From Actinomycetota bacterium (GTDB lineage Bacteria; Actinomycetota; Nitriliruptoria; Nitriliruptorales; JAHWKO01), in contig JAHWKW010000006.1 in assembly GCA_019347675.1 (NCBI GenBank), positions 1 to 64,000 on the forward strand: a DNA stretch of 64,000 nt. Reading direction: 5' to 3'. This document shows positions 16,565 to 25,016 of this stretch, in pieces; position 1 is the first letter of the stretch, and the number at the start of each line of letters is the position of its first letter. Below the pieces are notes generated by a model that saw only the letters and a list, made by a program, of their open reading frames with translations, was not told where the DNA came from and did no database searches. Both the position numbers and the translations under genes were made by a program.

Positions 16565-16744
16565 ATGTCCCCGCGGCTCGCGCACCTGTCGCACCACCAG
16601 AACGTCATCCGTGTGACCGGCCCAACGACCGTGGAGGTCGCCGTGCTCGGACCCCGCGGCGACCCACACGTCGAGTTCGACCTGTCGGCCCTGCTCGATG
16701 ACCCAATCGAAGCCGAGGACGACTTCCACTTCGACGACTTCTAG
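16565..16744 (+). CDS. Small acidic hypothetical protein
   Basis: 59 residues from ATG 16565 to TAG 16742-16744. The sequence contains NVIRVTGPTTVEVAVLGPRG, then HVEFDLSALLDD and a very acidic tail EAEDDFHFDDF. The beta-strand-like start and acidic tail resemble small antitoxins or phage proteins, but I recognise no family. Reading frame, codon use and composition look coding. An inverted repeat precedes it; its location among toxin-antitoxin genes makes an antitoxin role possible but unproven. Confidence 0.45.
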   Translation: MSPRLAHLSHHQNVIRVTGPTTVEVAVLGPRGDPHVEFDLSALLDDPIEAEDDFHFDDF

Positions 16745-16946
16745 CCGGTCAGTCCCCGAGGGCGTCGACGGGCCACTGTGCGTTGCGCCGGTCACCACAT
16801 CGGCTGCCACGTCCGGGTCGCCCTCACGTTGACGGGCCCAGCCCGCCGCGGCAGCCAAGTTTCCGACGAGTTCCTCCGCGAGGATCTGAACTGGCACATT
16901 GGCGGGATTGGGGCTCGCAACGGTCGTGAGACCCTGGCAACGCGAG

Positions 16947-17140
16947 ATGATCGTCCGTGATCCGAATGTCTGCGGCGCTCAAGCAGTCGTGCGCGGCACA
17001 CGGATCATGGTCAGTGTGGTCCTCGATTCGCTCGCAGACGGGATGACCGAGGACGAGATCATCGCCGAGACCCGACCCTCACGGTCGAGGGCATCCGCGC
17101 GGCCGTGGCGTACGGCGCGGAGCTTGCCCGCCGCCCGTAG
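16947..17140 (+). pseudogene. DUF433 antitoxin-like gene with one-base deletion
   Basis: From ATG 16947 the frame reads MIVRDPNVCGAQAVVRGTRI then VLDSLADGMTEDEIIAE, the hallmark of DUF433 (VapB-like) antitoxins. At about 17069-17070 coding passes to another frame that reads PTLTVEGIRAAVAYGAELAR to TAG 17138-17140, the normal family C-terminus. Restoring one base (GAG-TAC-CCG) would repair it. The usual partner, a DUF5615 PIN-like toxin, is not visible downstream. Either a single-indel pseudogene or a sequencing error. Confidence 0.75.
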
Positions 17141-17552
17141 CGGGACGGGACAGGGGTGAGAACCACATCGACGTCGGCATCCCGGGCGCTCACCTGGCAC
17201 GGGCAGCAGCCGTTGTCAGCATCGCAGTGGTTCTGCGCGCTCGTCTCGGTGACCGCCGCCGCCCATAACGATCATGGTAGTTCGGGGGAACTACCGACCG
17301 GACGCTATCTGGCGAATTGCTGGACAGCGCGCGGAACGTTCGCCGCGAGAGGCGGCGTGCCGATGCCAACTCCGGACAACCGGACGCTAGAGACCAAGTT
17401 CTGGGATGCGATCTGTGACACGCGGGAACGGGCCTGCTCCTGACCTGCGAAGGCGGCTGAGGACGGCACCGAACTTCGTGCCGGGGCCGTAGCAAGCCCG
17501 CGACAGCGCTTGGGTGGTCGACTGCATGACATATCGATGGGAGGACACCGAC
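17141..17552. other. Interval without a recognisable gene
   Basis: Between the DUF433 remnant and the DUF3096 gene no reading frame looks coding. It contains one copy of a 28-bp direct repeat (17205-17232) that recurs beside the dead recombinase at 21417. The toxin gene expected after DUF433 may once have been here. Confidence 0.4.
17205..17232 (+). repeat. 28-bp direct repeat, left copy
   Basis: AGCAGCCGTTGTCAGCATCG followed by CAGTGGTT. The copy at 21417-21444 is identical except one C/T at position 9, giving a 19-bp identical core. A further TCTCGGTGA follows both copies after unequal spacers. The copies bracket 4.2 kb that includes the degenerate tyrosine recombinase at one end, so they are candidate attachment sites or element ends. 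Confidence 0.5.
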
Positions 17553-17744
17553 ATGAGCACGCTCGTCGCAATCCAGCAACTCGCGCAGCAGAACGGGGAT
17601 GTGACCCTGAACCTCACGCTGCCCGGGATCATCGCACTGCTCGCCGGCATTGTCATCCTGATCGTGCCGAGGCTCCTCAACTACATCGTGGCCGGTTACC
17701 TCATCATCGTCGGCCTGATCATGATCTTCGACGTGAGCCTGTGA
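17553..17744 (+). CDS. DUF3096-like small membrane protein
   Basis: 63 residues from ATG 17553, preceded by GGGAGG (17536-17541). The product has a short polar N-terminus, then two hydrophobic segments: NLTLPGIIALLAGIVILIVP and LLNYIVAGYLIIVGLIMIF. This is the DUF3096 pattern of tiny inner-membrane proteins of unknown role. An upstream in-frame start at 17514 lacks a comparable Shine-Dalgarno. Stands alone in an otherwise degenerate stretch. Confidence 0.75.
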   Translation: MSTLVAIQQLAQQNGDVTLNLTLPGIIALLAGIVILIVPRLLNYIVAGYLIIVGLIMIFDVSL

Positions 17745-17978
17745 CGTAGCGCGAACGTCAGCTTCCGAGGCGGCTTTGATGGCCTGCGGGGCTATGTCGC
17801 CGGGGCGGCACCATCCCGCCTGGTCCGGTAGACGTAGCGCACGGTGACGGATGCGCCGGTGACGACGTTGTGCCGGATCCTCATCCGTCCTCAGGACCGG
17901 TTCGGGTCCAGCATGGCCGCAGTATGGCGCAGTCCGCCACCGCGGACGTCCCGCCGGTCCGAGCCGCGTCGGCACGTA

Positions 17979-19286
17979 TCAGCGGGACGTCCTCGAGCTG
18001 TGCTCGAAGAGCTGGTCCCAGCGTGCGTCGAGGCGCCGCAGCGCCTCCGTTGCAGCGACCGCCGTGAGTGCGTCGTCGTCGCCCTCGAGCAGGCCAAGTC
18101 GATGCAGCTCCCCGACGCCGTCACGCACCTCGAAGTCGAACCGGATGCCGAGCTCGTCGGCGAACCAGGCTTCGACGGCTTGGTCGAGCTCTTCCCGGGA
18201 CCGTGGTCCGTCGGCCGTACGGAGGAAGTACCAGCCGAGCAACGCCTCCTTCACCTCCTCCTCCTCGGCTGCGTCGAGGAGGTTGAAGAACACACCGGCG
18301 TCATTGTCGAGGTTGCGGAAGTACAGATTGTCGGACAGCGTCTTCATGAACTCCATCTGCCGGGCCTTGTACTTCGTGAACTGGCGGATCAGGTAGCTGC
18401 CGAGCGTCCCGAGTCCGGCTCCCAGCGCGAGCAGCGTGGACTGGTCGAGCTCGACTGGTTCGTCGCGGAAGCCGAGCCAGAACCCGACCATCAGAAGGAT
18501 GAGACCGACCGTGGTCGCGAGGCGCGTGGCGGCGATGACGATCCCACTGACGACCGCCGGCACGCCGATCATGAACTTGTCGACCCGCCGCATCTTCACC
18601 TCCGTGTTGGGCAAGAGCATCTCGATGTCGGCTCGGGGGACGTCCTGGAAGAGCTTGATCACGGTCGAGCCCGGATCGAAGGGCAATGCATCGGCGTCGG
18701 TCTCGCGGTGACCGAAGTGCGCAGCGTCCTTGAAGGTCACGAAGACGAGCACCTTCTCGTAGTTCGTGAACGTGACCGTCCGCTTGCGCAGACCGCCCCA
18801 GGACTCGACCTGCTGCTCACGCACGTTCTCGCCGCGGCGGTAGATCAGCACCTCGTCGAGGTCGTCGAAGTCGACCTCGACCCGGACCGACAGCAGCGAC
18901 TCTTCCTCGAACGCCTGGTGGATCTCGTCGATCTCGATGCGCTCGAAGTTCGCGTCCTCGAGCAGTTCCACGAGCCCGTTGACGAGTTGGCGTCGCGCGT
19001 CGGCGAGCTGGGCCTGGTCGTAGTCGTGGATGATGCGGGTGTCGGGATCGTGACGGAACGGCGCGTACGCGTCCTTCAGCGCCTCCAGCCGCGTCCGGAA
19101 CTCGAAGTGGACGGTGGCGTCGAGGAGGTCCGCGAGGGGGCGGAACGCGTCCTGGTCGCCGGGCGGCAGGCGCCCGTTGTCCGCCAGGAGGTCGACGAGG
19201 TCGCTCTGGCGGACGGGGATGAAGCGCTGGCCGGCGGCCATCCCATCGCCGCCCGCCTGCTTCTCGCCCGTCGCTTCCGTTGCCAC
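17979..19286 (-). CDS. DUF3754 (TMEM143-like) membrane protein
   Basis: 435 residues from ATG 19286. The DUF3754 signature is seen as VIKLFQDVPRADIEMLLP around residue 210, preceded by a charged soluble domain and followed by two transmembrane segments (IGVPAVVSGIVIAATRL region and TVGLILLMVGFWLGF), then NLYFRNLDNDAGVFFNLLDA, also conserved. Function unknown; eukaryotic relatives are mitochondrial. Intact in the middle of a decaying region, so presumably under selection. Confidence 0.85.
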   Translation of the reverse strand: MATEATGEKQAGGDGMAAGQRFIPVRQSDLVDLLADNGRLPPGDQDAFRPLADLLDATVHFEFRTRLEALKDAYAPFRHDPDTRIIHDYDQAQLADARRQLVNGLVELLEDANFERIEIDEIHQAFEEESLLSVRVEVDFDDLDEVLIYRRGENVREQQVESWGGLRKRTVTFTNYEKVLVFVTFKDAAHFGHRETDADALPFDPGSTVIKLFQDVPRADIEMLLPNTEVKMRRVDKFMIGVPAVVSGIVIAATRLATTVGLILLMVGFWLGFRDEPVELDQSTLLALGAGLGTLGSYLIRQFTKYKARQMEFMKTLSDNLYFRNLDNDAGVFFNLLDAAEEEEVKEALLGWYFLRTADGPRSREELDQAVEAWFADELGIRFDFEVRDGVGELHRLGLLEGDDDALTAVAATEALRRLDARWDQLFEHSSRTSR

Positions 19287-19353
19287 CGAACGTCGCCTCC
19301 GCTCTCAGAAGGACCGTACCGACGCCGTCATGGTGGCATCGACCGATGCGCGC

Positions 19354-19482
19354 CTACCCGCGCCCGAGGACGGGTCGGGGACGGTAGGTCTCGGCCAGGT
19401 AGTCGAGGTCGTCAGGCTCCATCTCGATGTCGGTCACCGCGATCACGTCGTCGAGATTGTCGAGCTTGGTCGTCCGAGCATG
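19354..19482 (-). pseudogene. C-terminal remnant of an aldo/keto reductase
   Basis: The last 42 residues of this minus frame read ARTTKLDNLDDVIAVTDIEM then EPDDLDYLAETYRPRPVLG, which matches the C-terminal helix and tail of aldo/keto reductases (in family members: TTKLHHLDDA..., ...LEAPYRPHPVAGH). Nothing upstream in this frame continues the barrel. A truncated leftover. Confidence 0.6.
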
Positions 19483-19762
19483 CGGCCCACGCGTTCTACC
19501 ATTGAAATCCGTTTCACCGAGCTCTACCCCGAAGAGCGAGATTCCGACGGAACCGCGCCACCACGGGCTGTTCATGAGGCTGTCTGTCCACTGGAGACGG
19601 TCCGTGCTGAAACTCGGTAGCTCCCGCGCGCCTCTTCCTGGCGCGCGAACCGGGTGGTTACGGCGAAGTACCGCCATCCGCAGCCGTGGTTCTCGCGCGC
19701 GTCCCGTTCGTCCTTGGGACGCGCGTAGCCGCGCCCGGAACGGCTCAGGCTTCTGCCATCGG

Positions 19763-20165
19763 CTACGGCCCGAGTCCGCCGATGAAGTCTGCCGGGGTGA
19801 CGATGCGGACCCCTTCCAGGACATGGAGGTCCAGGAGGTCGGCGTCGCCCGTGACGATCACGTCAGCGCTGCCGGTGATGGCGGCTTCCAGGAGCGGTTG
19901 TCGTCAGGGTCTCGAACCAGGTCGAGGGTCACGGTGGGGCGGACCACGTGCGAGGCGACGGTGATGAGCTCGACGACCTCGTCGATATCGCCGAACATCT
20001 TCGCGAGCTTGGGGTAGGCCAGCACTCGTCGGAGTTCTTCCAGCAGTGCGGGGCTGGTCATGATATCGAACCTTCCGGTCAGCGCTGCCTCGACGACCTC
20101 GCCGGGCGGGCCGCCCACCCAAGCCCGGACACCCACGTGTTGGTGTCGAGTACCGCCCGGGTCAC
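19763..20165 (-). pseudogene. PIN-domain toxin (PIN_3 type) with two frameshifts
   Basis: GTG 20165 starts VTRAVLDTNTWVSGLGW (first Asp); coding then shifts one frame to GGPPGEVVEAALTGRFDIM, PALLEELRRVLAYPKLAK and LVRDPDDNR, then shifts again to LEAAITGSADVIVTGDADLL and VRIVTPADFIGGLGP-stop (19763-19765). Together they form a complete PIN_3 nuclease in normal order. The start overlaps the stop of the Phd-like antitoxin gene. Two single-base indels make it inactive as read; repairable if they are assembly errors. Confidence 0.75.
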
Positions 20166-20446
20166 GACACCTTCCGGGCTGCCTCGCTCGCCTCATCGAC
20201 CGCGGTGGGATCCAGACCTGCAGAGGCAACCCGTTGGCGGACCTGCTTGAGCCGCCGTCGTAGTTCGTCGCGGGCTTCGGCTCGGACCAGTTTGTGGAGC
20301 GCCTCCCACTCGTCGCGGCTGACTAGGACGGCCAGCGGCTGGCCGCGCTTGGTCAGCCCGATCGGGTCGGCCCCCTCGGCGACCTCTTCGACGAGTCGAC
20401 CCAGCTGGCCACGTGCCTGTTCCACGCCGACGAACCGTTCCGCCAT
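20162..20446 (-). CDS. Phd/YefM-family antitoxin
   Basis: 94 residues from ATG 20446: MAERFVGVEQARGQLGRLVE, then GADPIGLTKRGQPLAVLVSR DEWEAL, the Phd/YefM DNA-binding fold, followed by an Arg-rich helical tail. It overlaps the PIN-toxin frame by GTGA. With the toxin frameshifted, the antitoxin may be an orphan. The palindrome TTAAGCTTAA 20 bp upstream is a candidate operator. Confidence 0.8.
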   Translation of the reverse strand: MAERFVGVEQARGQLGRLVEEVAEGADPIGLTKRGQPLAVLVSRDEWEALHKLVRAEARDELRRRLKQVRQRVASAGLDPTAVDEASEAARKVS

Positions 20447-20466
20447 CGCGGCTCCGAACCTTACGG

Positions 20467-20476
20467 TTAAGCTTAA
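20467..20476. promoter_or_regulatory. TTAAGCTTAA palindrome upstream of the Phd antitoxin
   Basis: A perfect 10-bp palindrome, AT-rich against the GC-rich background, 21 bp before the antitoxin ATG. It fits either an autoregulatory operator or a promoter -10 region. Confidence 0.4.
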
Positions 20477-20569
20477 GGATACCAGGATGGCGCTTGAGTG
20501 GACTGGCTTCCACGCCAGGCGGACGCTGACTCGGCGGCGTGACCGGTAGCGCCGTCGAGGAGGTCGATC

Positions 20570-21330
20570 ATGTCCACGTTCACTCTGGAACTGCCTACCA
20601 CCCAACAGCGCGACACGGCCAGCTGGGCCGCGGTCGCGTTCATCGCCAGCTACTCGTCCGAGGCGACCCGACGCACCTACACCACCCAGCCGCGGCTGTG
20701 GTTGGGTTGGTGCGCCGCTCATCACCTTGACCCGCTCGGCGACATCCGTCGTCCGCATGTCGAGCTGTACGCCCGTGAGCTCGAAAGGCCGGGGGCTGGC
20801 CACCGCGACGGTCGCGTTGAAGCTGGTCGTGCTCACCGGCTTCTACCGCCACTGCGTCGAAGACCAGCTACTCGAGCCTCGCCCGCTGTGCACGTCCGCC
20901 GTCCAAAGGTCTCCCAGGAGTCGACCCGGATCGGCCTGGACCGCAATGAGCTCGGCGCGTTCTTGGTCCAGGCCGGTCTGTCGGGCGGCAACGACCACGT
21001 GCTGGCGTGTCTGCTCGGGCTCAACGCCCTGCGGGTCTCGGAAGCCTGCGGTGCCGACCTCGACGACCTGGCGGTCGCCAACGGACACCGCACGCTGCGG
21101 ATCGTGGGCAAGGGCAGCCAGCCCGCGCTGATCCCGCTCGCACACGTACCGCTCGGGCCATCGACACCGCAGTCGGCGAGCGCACCGACGGGCCGCTGAT
21201 GGCCAGGCCCGACGGCAGCCGCCTGGACCGGCACGCTGCGGGACGGATCGTGCGTCGACTCGCGAAACGAGCAGGGATCACCCAGCCGATCTCGCCGCAC
21301 TCGCTGTGCCTGCGAGATGCCGCCCACCGG
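20570..21330 (+). pseudogene. Tyrosine recombinase/integrase, frameshifted and without catalytic tyrosine
   Basis: ATG 20570 opens with a core-binding domain (FIASYSSEATRRTYTTQPRL WLGWC, HVELYARELE). Coding then changes frame (RGLATATVALKLVVLTGFYR), returns (VLACLLGLNALRVSEACGAD, LRIVGKGSQPALIPLA) and shifts again (DGPLMARPDGSRLDRHAAGR, RLAKRAGITQPISPHSL). The first catalytic Arg (LNALRVSEACG), Lys (IVGKGS) and His (ISPHSL) are recognisable, but HxxR is degenerate and the C-terminal Tyr helix is absent. A dead integrase, next to a 28-bp repeat that may mark the element end. Confidence 0.8.
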
Positions 21331-21416
21331 ACGACGGATCGGTTCCCAGACGCGCGGTCAGTGGTGACGCGAGTCAGACCGGCGGCGGACATCTCGGGGC
21401 TGACCCTGGCAGGACG

Positions 21417-21444
21417 AGCAGCCGCTGTCAGCATCGCAGTGGTT
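21417..21444 (+). repeat. 28-bp direct repeat, right copy
   Basis: Matches 17205-17232 in 27 of 28 positions, same orientation, just beyond the degenerate recombinase C-terminus. Candidate attR-like site or element end. Confidence 0.5.
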
Positions 21445-21750
21445 TCGCGAGCAGGGTGTGTTGTCTCGGTGATGCCGTGTCCGTCCGCCTAGGCCGTTCT
21501 GTGAACGACTGGGGCGATGTCGGGGCGTGGGAACGTCGGCCGGGGTCGGGCGGCGGAGCGCCCTCGCCCACCCTGCAACGGCACCTTCGGGGAGCCCGGC
21601 CATGACTTCGTCGAGGAGCCCGGGCGCGGCGCGGTCGCAGGCAGCGTTCCAATGCCGGAGCCCGTCCCGAGGGTCGGAGGTTGGTAGCGCTCAGGCCAGT
21701 CGCCATGGTCTCGCGGCACCCTTGTGGCAACCGTCGCCCGAGGAAAAGCC
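21445..21750. other. Interval without a recognisable gene
   Basis: No frame in this 306-bp stretch has convincing coding character or a recognisable motif. It separates the recombinase remnant from the DUF421 gene. Confidence 0.4.
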
Positions 21751-22272
21751 GTGCCGTCATCCTGGTTGATCAGCTGGTCGTTCGCCGCGTGGACGGTCGC
21801 ATCTGCGCTCGCGATCTACGTGCTGCTGATCGCATTCAGCAGGGTGATCGGACCGCGGGCGTTCTCGCAGATGACGGCGTTCGACTTCGCGGTCACCGTG
21901 GCGCTGGGTGCCATCGTGGGCTCGACGGCGGCCGGGGCGGTGGGGCTGCCTGCGGGACTGCTGGCGTTGGCTTCGCTGTTCACGTTCCGCGGCACGGTCG
22001 CCGTCGCGCGACGTCACGGCCTCACCCGGCTGGTGGACAACAGCCCCCTCCTGCTGTTCGTGGAGGGACGGTTCCAGCCCGGCAACCTCCGGAAGGCGAA
22101 GATCACCCGGAACGATGTCTACGAAGCGCTGCGACTCAACGGTACGACGACGCTCGACGAGGTCGCGGCCGTCATCATCGAACGGAACGGCGAGCTGAGC
22201 GTCCTCCCACGGAACGGGACGATCGACCCCGAGCTGATGGAGAACGTCGTCGGGGACGATGGCGCGCCCTGA
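21751..22272 (+). CDS. DUF421 (YetF-like) membrane protein
   Basis: 173 residues from GTG 21751, which follows AGGAAA at 21741-21746; a GTG at 21724 without Shine-Dalgarno would add 9 residues. Three hydrophobic N-terminal segments (IYVLLIAFSRVIGPRAF, DFAVTVALGAIVGSTAAG, LLALASLFTF) are followed by the cytosolic YetF domain: VDNSPLLLFVEGRFQPGNLR, KITRNDVYEALRLNG, VAAVIIERNGELSVLPR. Members are of unknown function, linked to stress or spore envelope. Ends 22 bp before the convergent channel gene. Confidence 0.88.
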   Translation: MPSSWLISWSFAAWTVASALAIYVLLIAFSRVIGPRAFSQMTAFDFAVTVALGAIVGSTAAGAVGLPAGLLALASLFTFRGTVAVARRHGLTRLVDNSPLLLFVEGRFQPGNLRKAKITRNDVYEALRLNGTTTLDEVAAVIIERNGELSVLPRNGTIDPELMENVVGDDGAP

Positions 22273-22294
22273 GCGGGCGGGTGAGACCGCCGAT

Positions 22295-23110
22295 TCACCC
22301 GGACGGGTCGGGCGCTTCTTCGCCGATGGTCTGGCCGTAGTTGAGCAACCCGACGAAGATGGCGCCGCCCACCGCGTTACCTATCGCCGCCCAGATGATC
22401 ACGTACAGGTACTGGGACCAGGAGGTCCCCGCCCCAGCGAACAGCGCGGTGAGCAGCTCGGTCGAAGCGAACACGACGTGGTGGAACGGCCCCACTCCGA
22501 TCGTGCCGGTGACCAGGACGATGGCGAGGAGCTGCCCCGCTGTGTCACGCGCGGCCTTGGACAGCCACGTCGCGAGTCCCATCAGCCAACCCGCGAGCAC
22601 CGCGGAGCCGAACACCACCGGCCACGGGGACCCCGTGAGGGAGCCGGCCAGCGAGGCGATGGCACCGCGCGACACGATATCGAGACGTGGTCCGAGCACC
22701 GCCACCAGTGCCGCGAACCCGGCCGTGCCCAGCAGGTTCGCCAAGAGCATCACCGTCCACCGTCCGGCCACCCGCCGCACCGTCGTATCGCCTTCGAACA
22801 GCGGGAGCACGCTCATGGTCGTGTGGGCGGTGAACAGCTCCGTCTGCCCGGTCATCACGATGATGAACCCGATGCTCGACAGACCGGCGAGCGTGAGCTG
22901 CCTCGTGAGGTCGGATCCGAAGTCGTGCATGCTCAGCGCCATCAGCATCAGCAAGGCGCCGAACGACAGGTTCAGCCCAGCCGTGAACGCCGACAACGCC
23001 ACGGCGCGCACGTCGCGTTCCAGCTCGTCGAGCGCCGCCTCGGACTGACGGAGCAGGATCTGACGGTGATCGAGCCCGCCGGAGCGTTCGCGCCCGCTGC
23101 CGTTACCCAT
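22295..23110 (-). CDS. Formate/nitrite transporter family channel
   Basis: 271 residues from ATG 23110 (the frame is open further upstream but without protein-like composition). Six hydrophobic segments typical of FNT channels are present; recognisable features are SFGALLMLMALSMHDFG, TGQTELFTAHTTMSVLPLFE, the segment ATWLSKAARDTAGQLLAIVL and GVGPFHHVVFASTELLTALF. An N-terminal charged stretch (RERSGGLDHRQILLRQSEAA) is also usual in this actinobacterial subgroup. Predicted to conduct small monovalent anions across the cytoplasmic membrane; substrate not determinable. Confidence 0.9.
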   Translation of the reverse strand: MGNGSGRERSGGLDHRQILLRQSEAALDELERDVRAVALSAFTAGLNLSFGALLMLMALSMHDFGSDLTRQLTLAGLSSIGFIIVMTGQTELFTAHTTMSVLPLFEGDTTVRRVAGRWTVMLLANLLGTAGFAALVAVLGPRLDIVSRGAIASLAGSLTGSPWPVVFGSAVLAGWLMGLATWLSKAARDTAGQLLAIVLVTGTIGVGPFHHVVFASTELLTALFAGAGTSWSQYLYVIIWAAIGNAVGGAIFVGLLNYGQTIGEEAPDPSG

Positions 23111-24373
23111 GGGTCCACTCCCAACGACCGACTGCATCCCAGACTTGACCGTGATCCGCACGGTCACATCCCTGAGCGCCGCCGGGAGCACGAGGTTACG
23201 AGCGAGACCAGTCGCTAGCTCGGAAGTCTGCACGAACTTCCCCCTAGCTCGAGCGTTCAGCAACGGTCTGGTCATGTACCCGCCCTTCGCGCGGGGCTTG
23301 CGCCCCGACGCCACGGCCACCTCGAGGACAGCGTCGTCCCGATTCCGATTGGAACCTCTCGGCCGTGGCTGGATGCCGCAGACGCGCAACACCGTCCCGT
23401 GAGACGTCTCCGGAAAGCTCAGCGCGCAGTTGCGATACGGCCGAGCCGCCGACAGCACCGCGCAACGGGGGTGCCGGGCGGGTATGGAGAACCGGCGACG
23501 CGTCGTCGCCAGGAAGCAACTATGCGCGGGGATCGGCTCCCGGAGAAGCACCCCGACCCGCGCAGAGCGGGGAATCTTGACCAGATCCGACGCGCGGCAT
23601 CCGTGGCTATGCGCGACGTCGAGTCGGCGCCCTGCGGATCCGTCGCCATGCATAGCAACCTGCCCGTAGCAGCCGATGGCCAACGGGGATCGCCGCTACT
23701 GCCGTGGGCGCCCGGTTCCGAACGGACAGTCGGCGTAGACCGCTAGTCGAAATCAGCGACAACCACGACCCGCTCGATCCGGATCCACAAGCTGCTGCTC
23801 GTCGGGGCCCGACCACGAGCGCATACGCTATGGCCTCGACCGCGGCGACCCCTATCTCTTGTTCGGGCATTCCCACCCTGACATACTCGACCGTCGTTAC
23901 GGGGTGAGGCCGGCAGACTGGAGTGGGCGTCACCCGAGCGGGAACGAGTCCCCAGCCGTCACTTACCGCTTCCTGGGCTCTGCCAGCTTCGCGCGGATTG
24001 TCGCATCCGCGTCAGCGCTCGTAACGGGGAAGACTGGCGCCATCACCTACCGCTCGCGAGGGAGGGGGAGCGCCACACGGAAGTCAACCTTCGAAGGTTC
24101 GGTGACCTCGCTACGCAAGCGATCGGGAGGGCCCACGAGGAGCTCAACGCCGGGAAGCTTCGCATCAATCCGAAGGTGCCCGGCGGTGGCGACCCTCGTG
24201 CGGATTTCCCGCGGCGTCGGTTCTTCTGGGTTTCCCTGCCATAGCGAGTTGCCCTCCGAAATTGGCGAGGACGATGCGCTCGACGGCGCGCATCGCCGTG
24301 GTTCTGCTCGGGCGGATCGTGGGTCCCCGCGTCCATAACGAGTGCCGTACGGACGACTCGGCACGGAGCTCGA
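23111..24373. other. Long interval without an identifiable gene
   Basis: About 1.26 kb upstream of the channel gene. Several open frames exist on both strands but none has a recognisable motif or consistent codon bias. The best protein-like pieces are on the minus strand: VEYVRVGMPEQEIGVAAVEA near 23850 and LRIDAKLPGVELLVGPPDRL near 24150, the latter preceded by a GGAGG and ATG near 24240 in another frame. They may be remnants of frameshifted genes; GC content looks slightly lower than average. Confidence 0.4.
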
Positions 24374-24695
24374 TCAGGGGTCGCGCGTTGCTGGCCCCAC
24401 CTGAGCAGCGACATCCATGGTGTGGGGACTGAAGGCCTCCACGAGCTCTTGAACTTTCGCGACCCGCTCTTGGAATCCAGGACGTTGGCGCCACTCGGTC
24501 ACAGCCTCCTCACTTTGCCATGGCCCGAAACTGATGAAGCGCTCGGGAGCGTCACGATCCTGAAAGGAGCTTGGCCCACGTGGCCCCCGGGACGTTGGCA
24601 GCGGTCCACTCCGCGAACTCGCGCCAAGCGGCCATGAACTCGTCTTGTCTTCTGTCCTTCGCCGTCCACTCTCCGAGCGTGTAGAGCTGTGCCAC
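24374..24695 (-). pseudogene. Antibiotic-biosynthesis-monooxygenase-like protein with one frameshift
   Basis: GTG 24695, preceded by AGGAG, starts VAQLYTLGEWTAKDRRQDEF then REFAEWTAANVPGATWAKLL. After one extra T at about 24563-24566 the coding continues in another frame: QDRDAPERFISFGPWQSEEA, VTEWRQRPGFQERVAKVQEL, ending TRDP-stop at 24374. Joined, this is a roughly 106-residue ABM ferredoxin-like protein. A single indel separates it from a functional gene, so assembly error is a real alternative. Confidence 0.75.
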
Positions 24696-24830
24696 GACTG
24701 AACTCCTAATCGGTTCGACGTTCATCCTGCCCGTCCCGATACTGCAACGTCCACGGGCAGGGATGCGGCCCGGCGGTGCCTGATCAGTCCGCGGTCGGGT
24801 AGCCGGGGTCGCTGCGCCCCGGCCCCCTCA

Positions 24831-24864
24831 GAACCCGGCGTGCGGCTTGCACCGCACCGGGCTC
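24831..24864 (-). ncRNA. Group II intron domain V
   Basis: 34 nt on the minus strand: GAGCCCGG, TGCGGT, loop GCAA, GCCGCA, bulge CG, CCGGGTTC. All pairs of the lower and upper stems form (with G-U wobbles), the GNRA-type tetraloop and two-nucleotide bulge are at canonical positions and the catalytic AGC triad is at the 5' side. This is the most diagnostic part of the ribozyme and appears intact. Confidence 0.9.
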
Positions 24865-24905
24865 AAGCAAGCCTGTCAGGGTCAGCCGGCTCGTCGTCAT
24901 CCGTC

Positions 24906-25016
24906 TCACCTTGCGACGGCCCTCGGTCCGTTCACCGCCGGAGCGGTGTCCAACTTGTCCTCGGGTTCTGACGCTTCGTCGGCCTCGTCGTCGGGCTCAC
25001 CTGACCCTGTCAGCAC
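24906..25016 (-). pseudogene. Stump of the group II intron-encoded protein
   Basis: GTG 25016 begins VLTGSGEPDDEADEASEPED then KLDTAPAVNGP, resembling the acidic N-terminal extension of actinobacterial group II intron reverse transcriptases, which usually continues into a WDSIDW-like segment and the RT domain. Here it joins RAVAR and stops at 24906-24908. No RT or maturase motif remains. The deletion lies inside domain IV, where loss of the ORF does not destroy the ribozyme. Confidence 0.65.
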
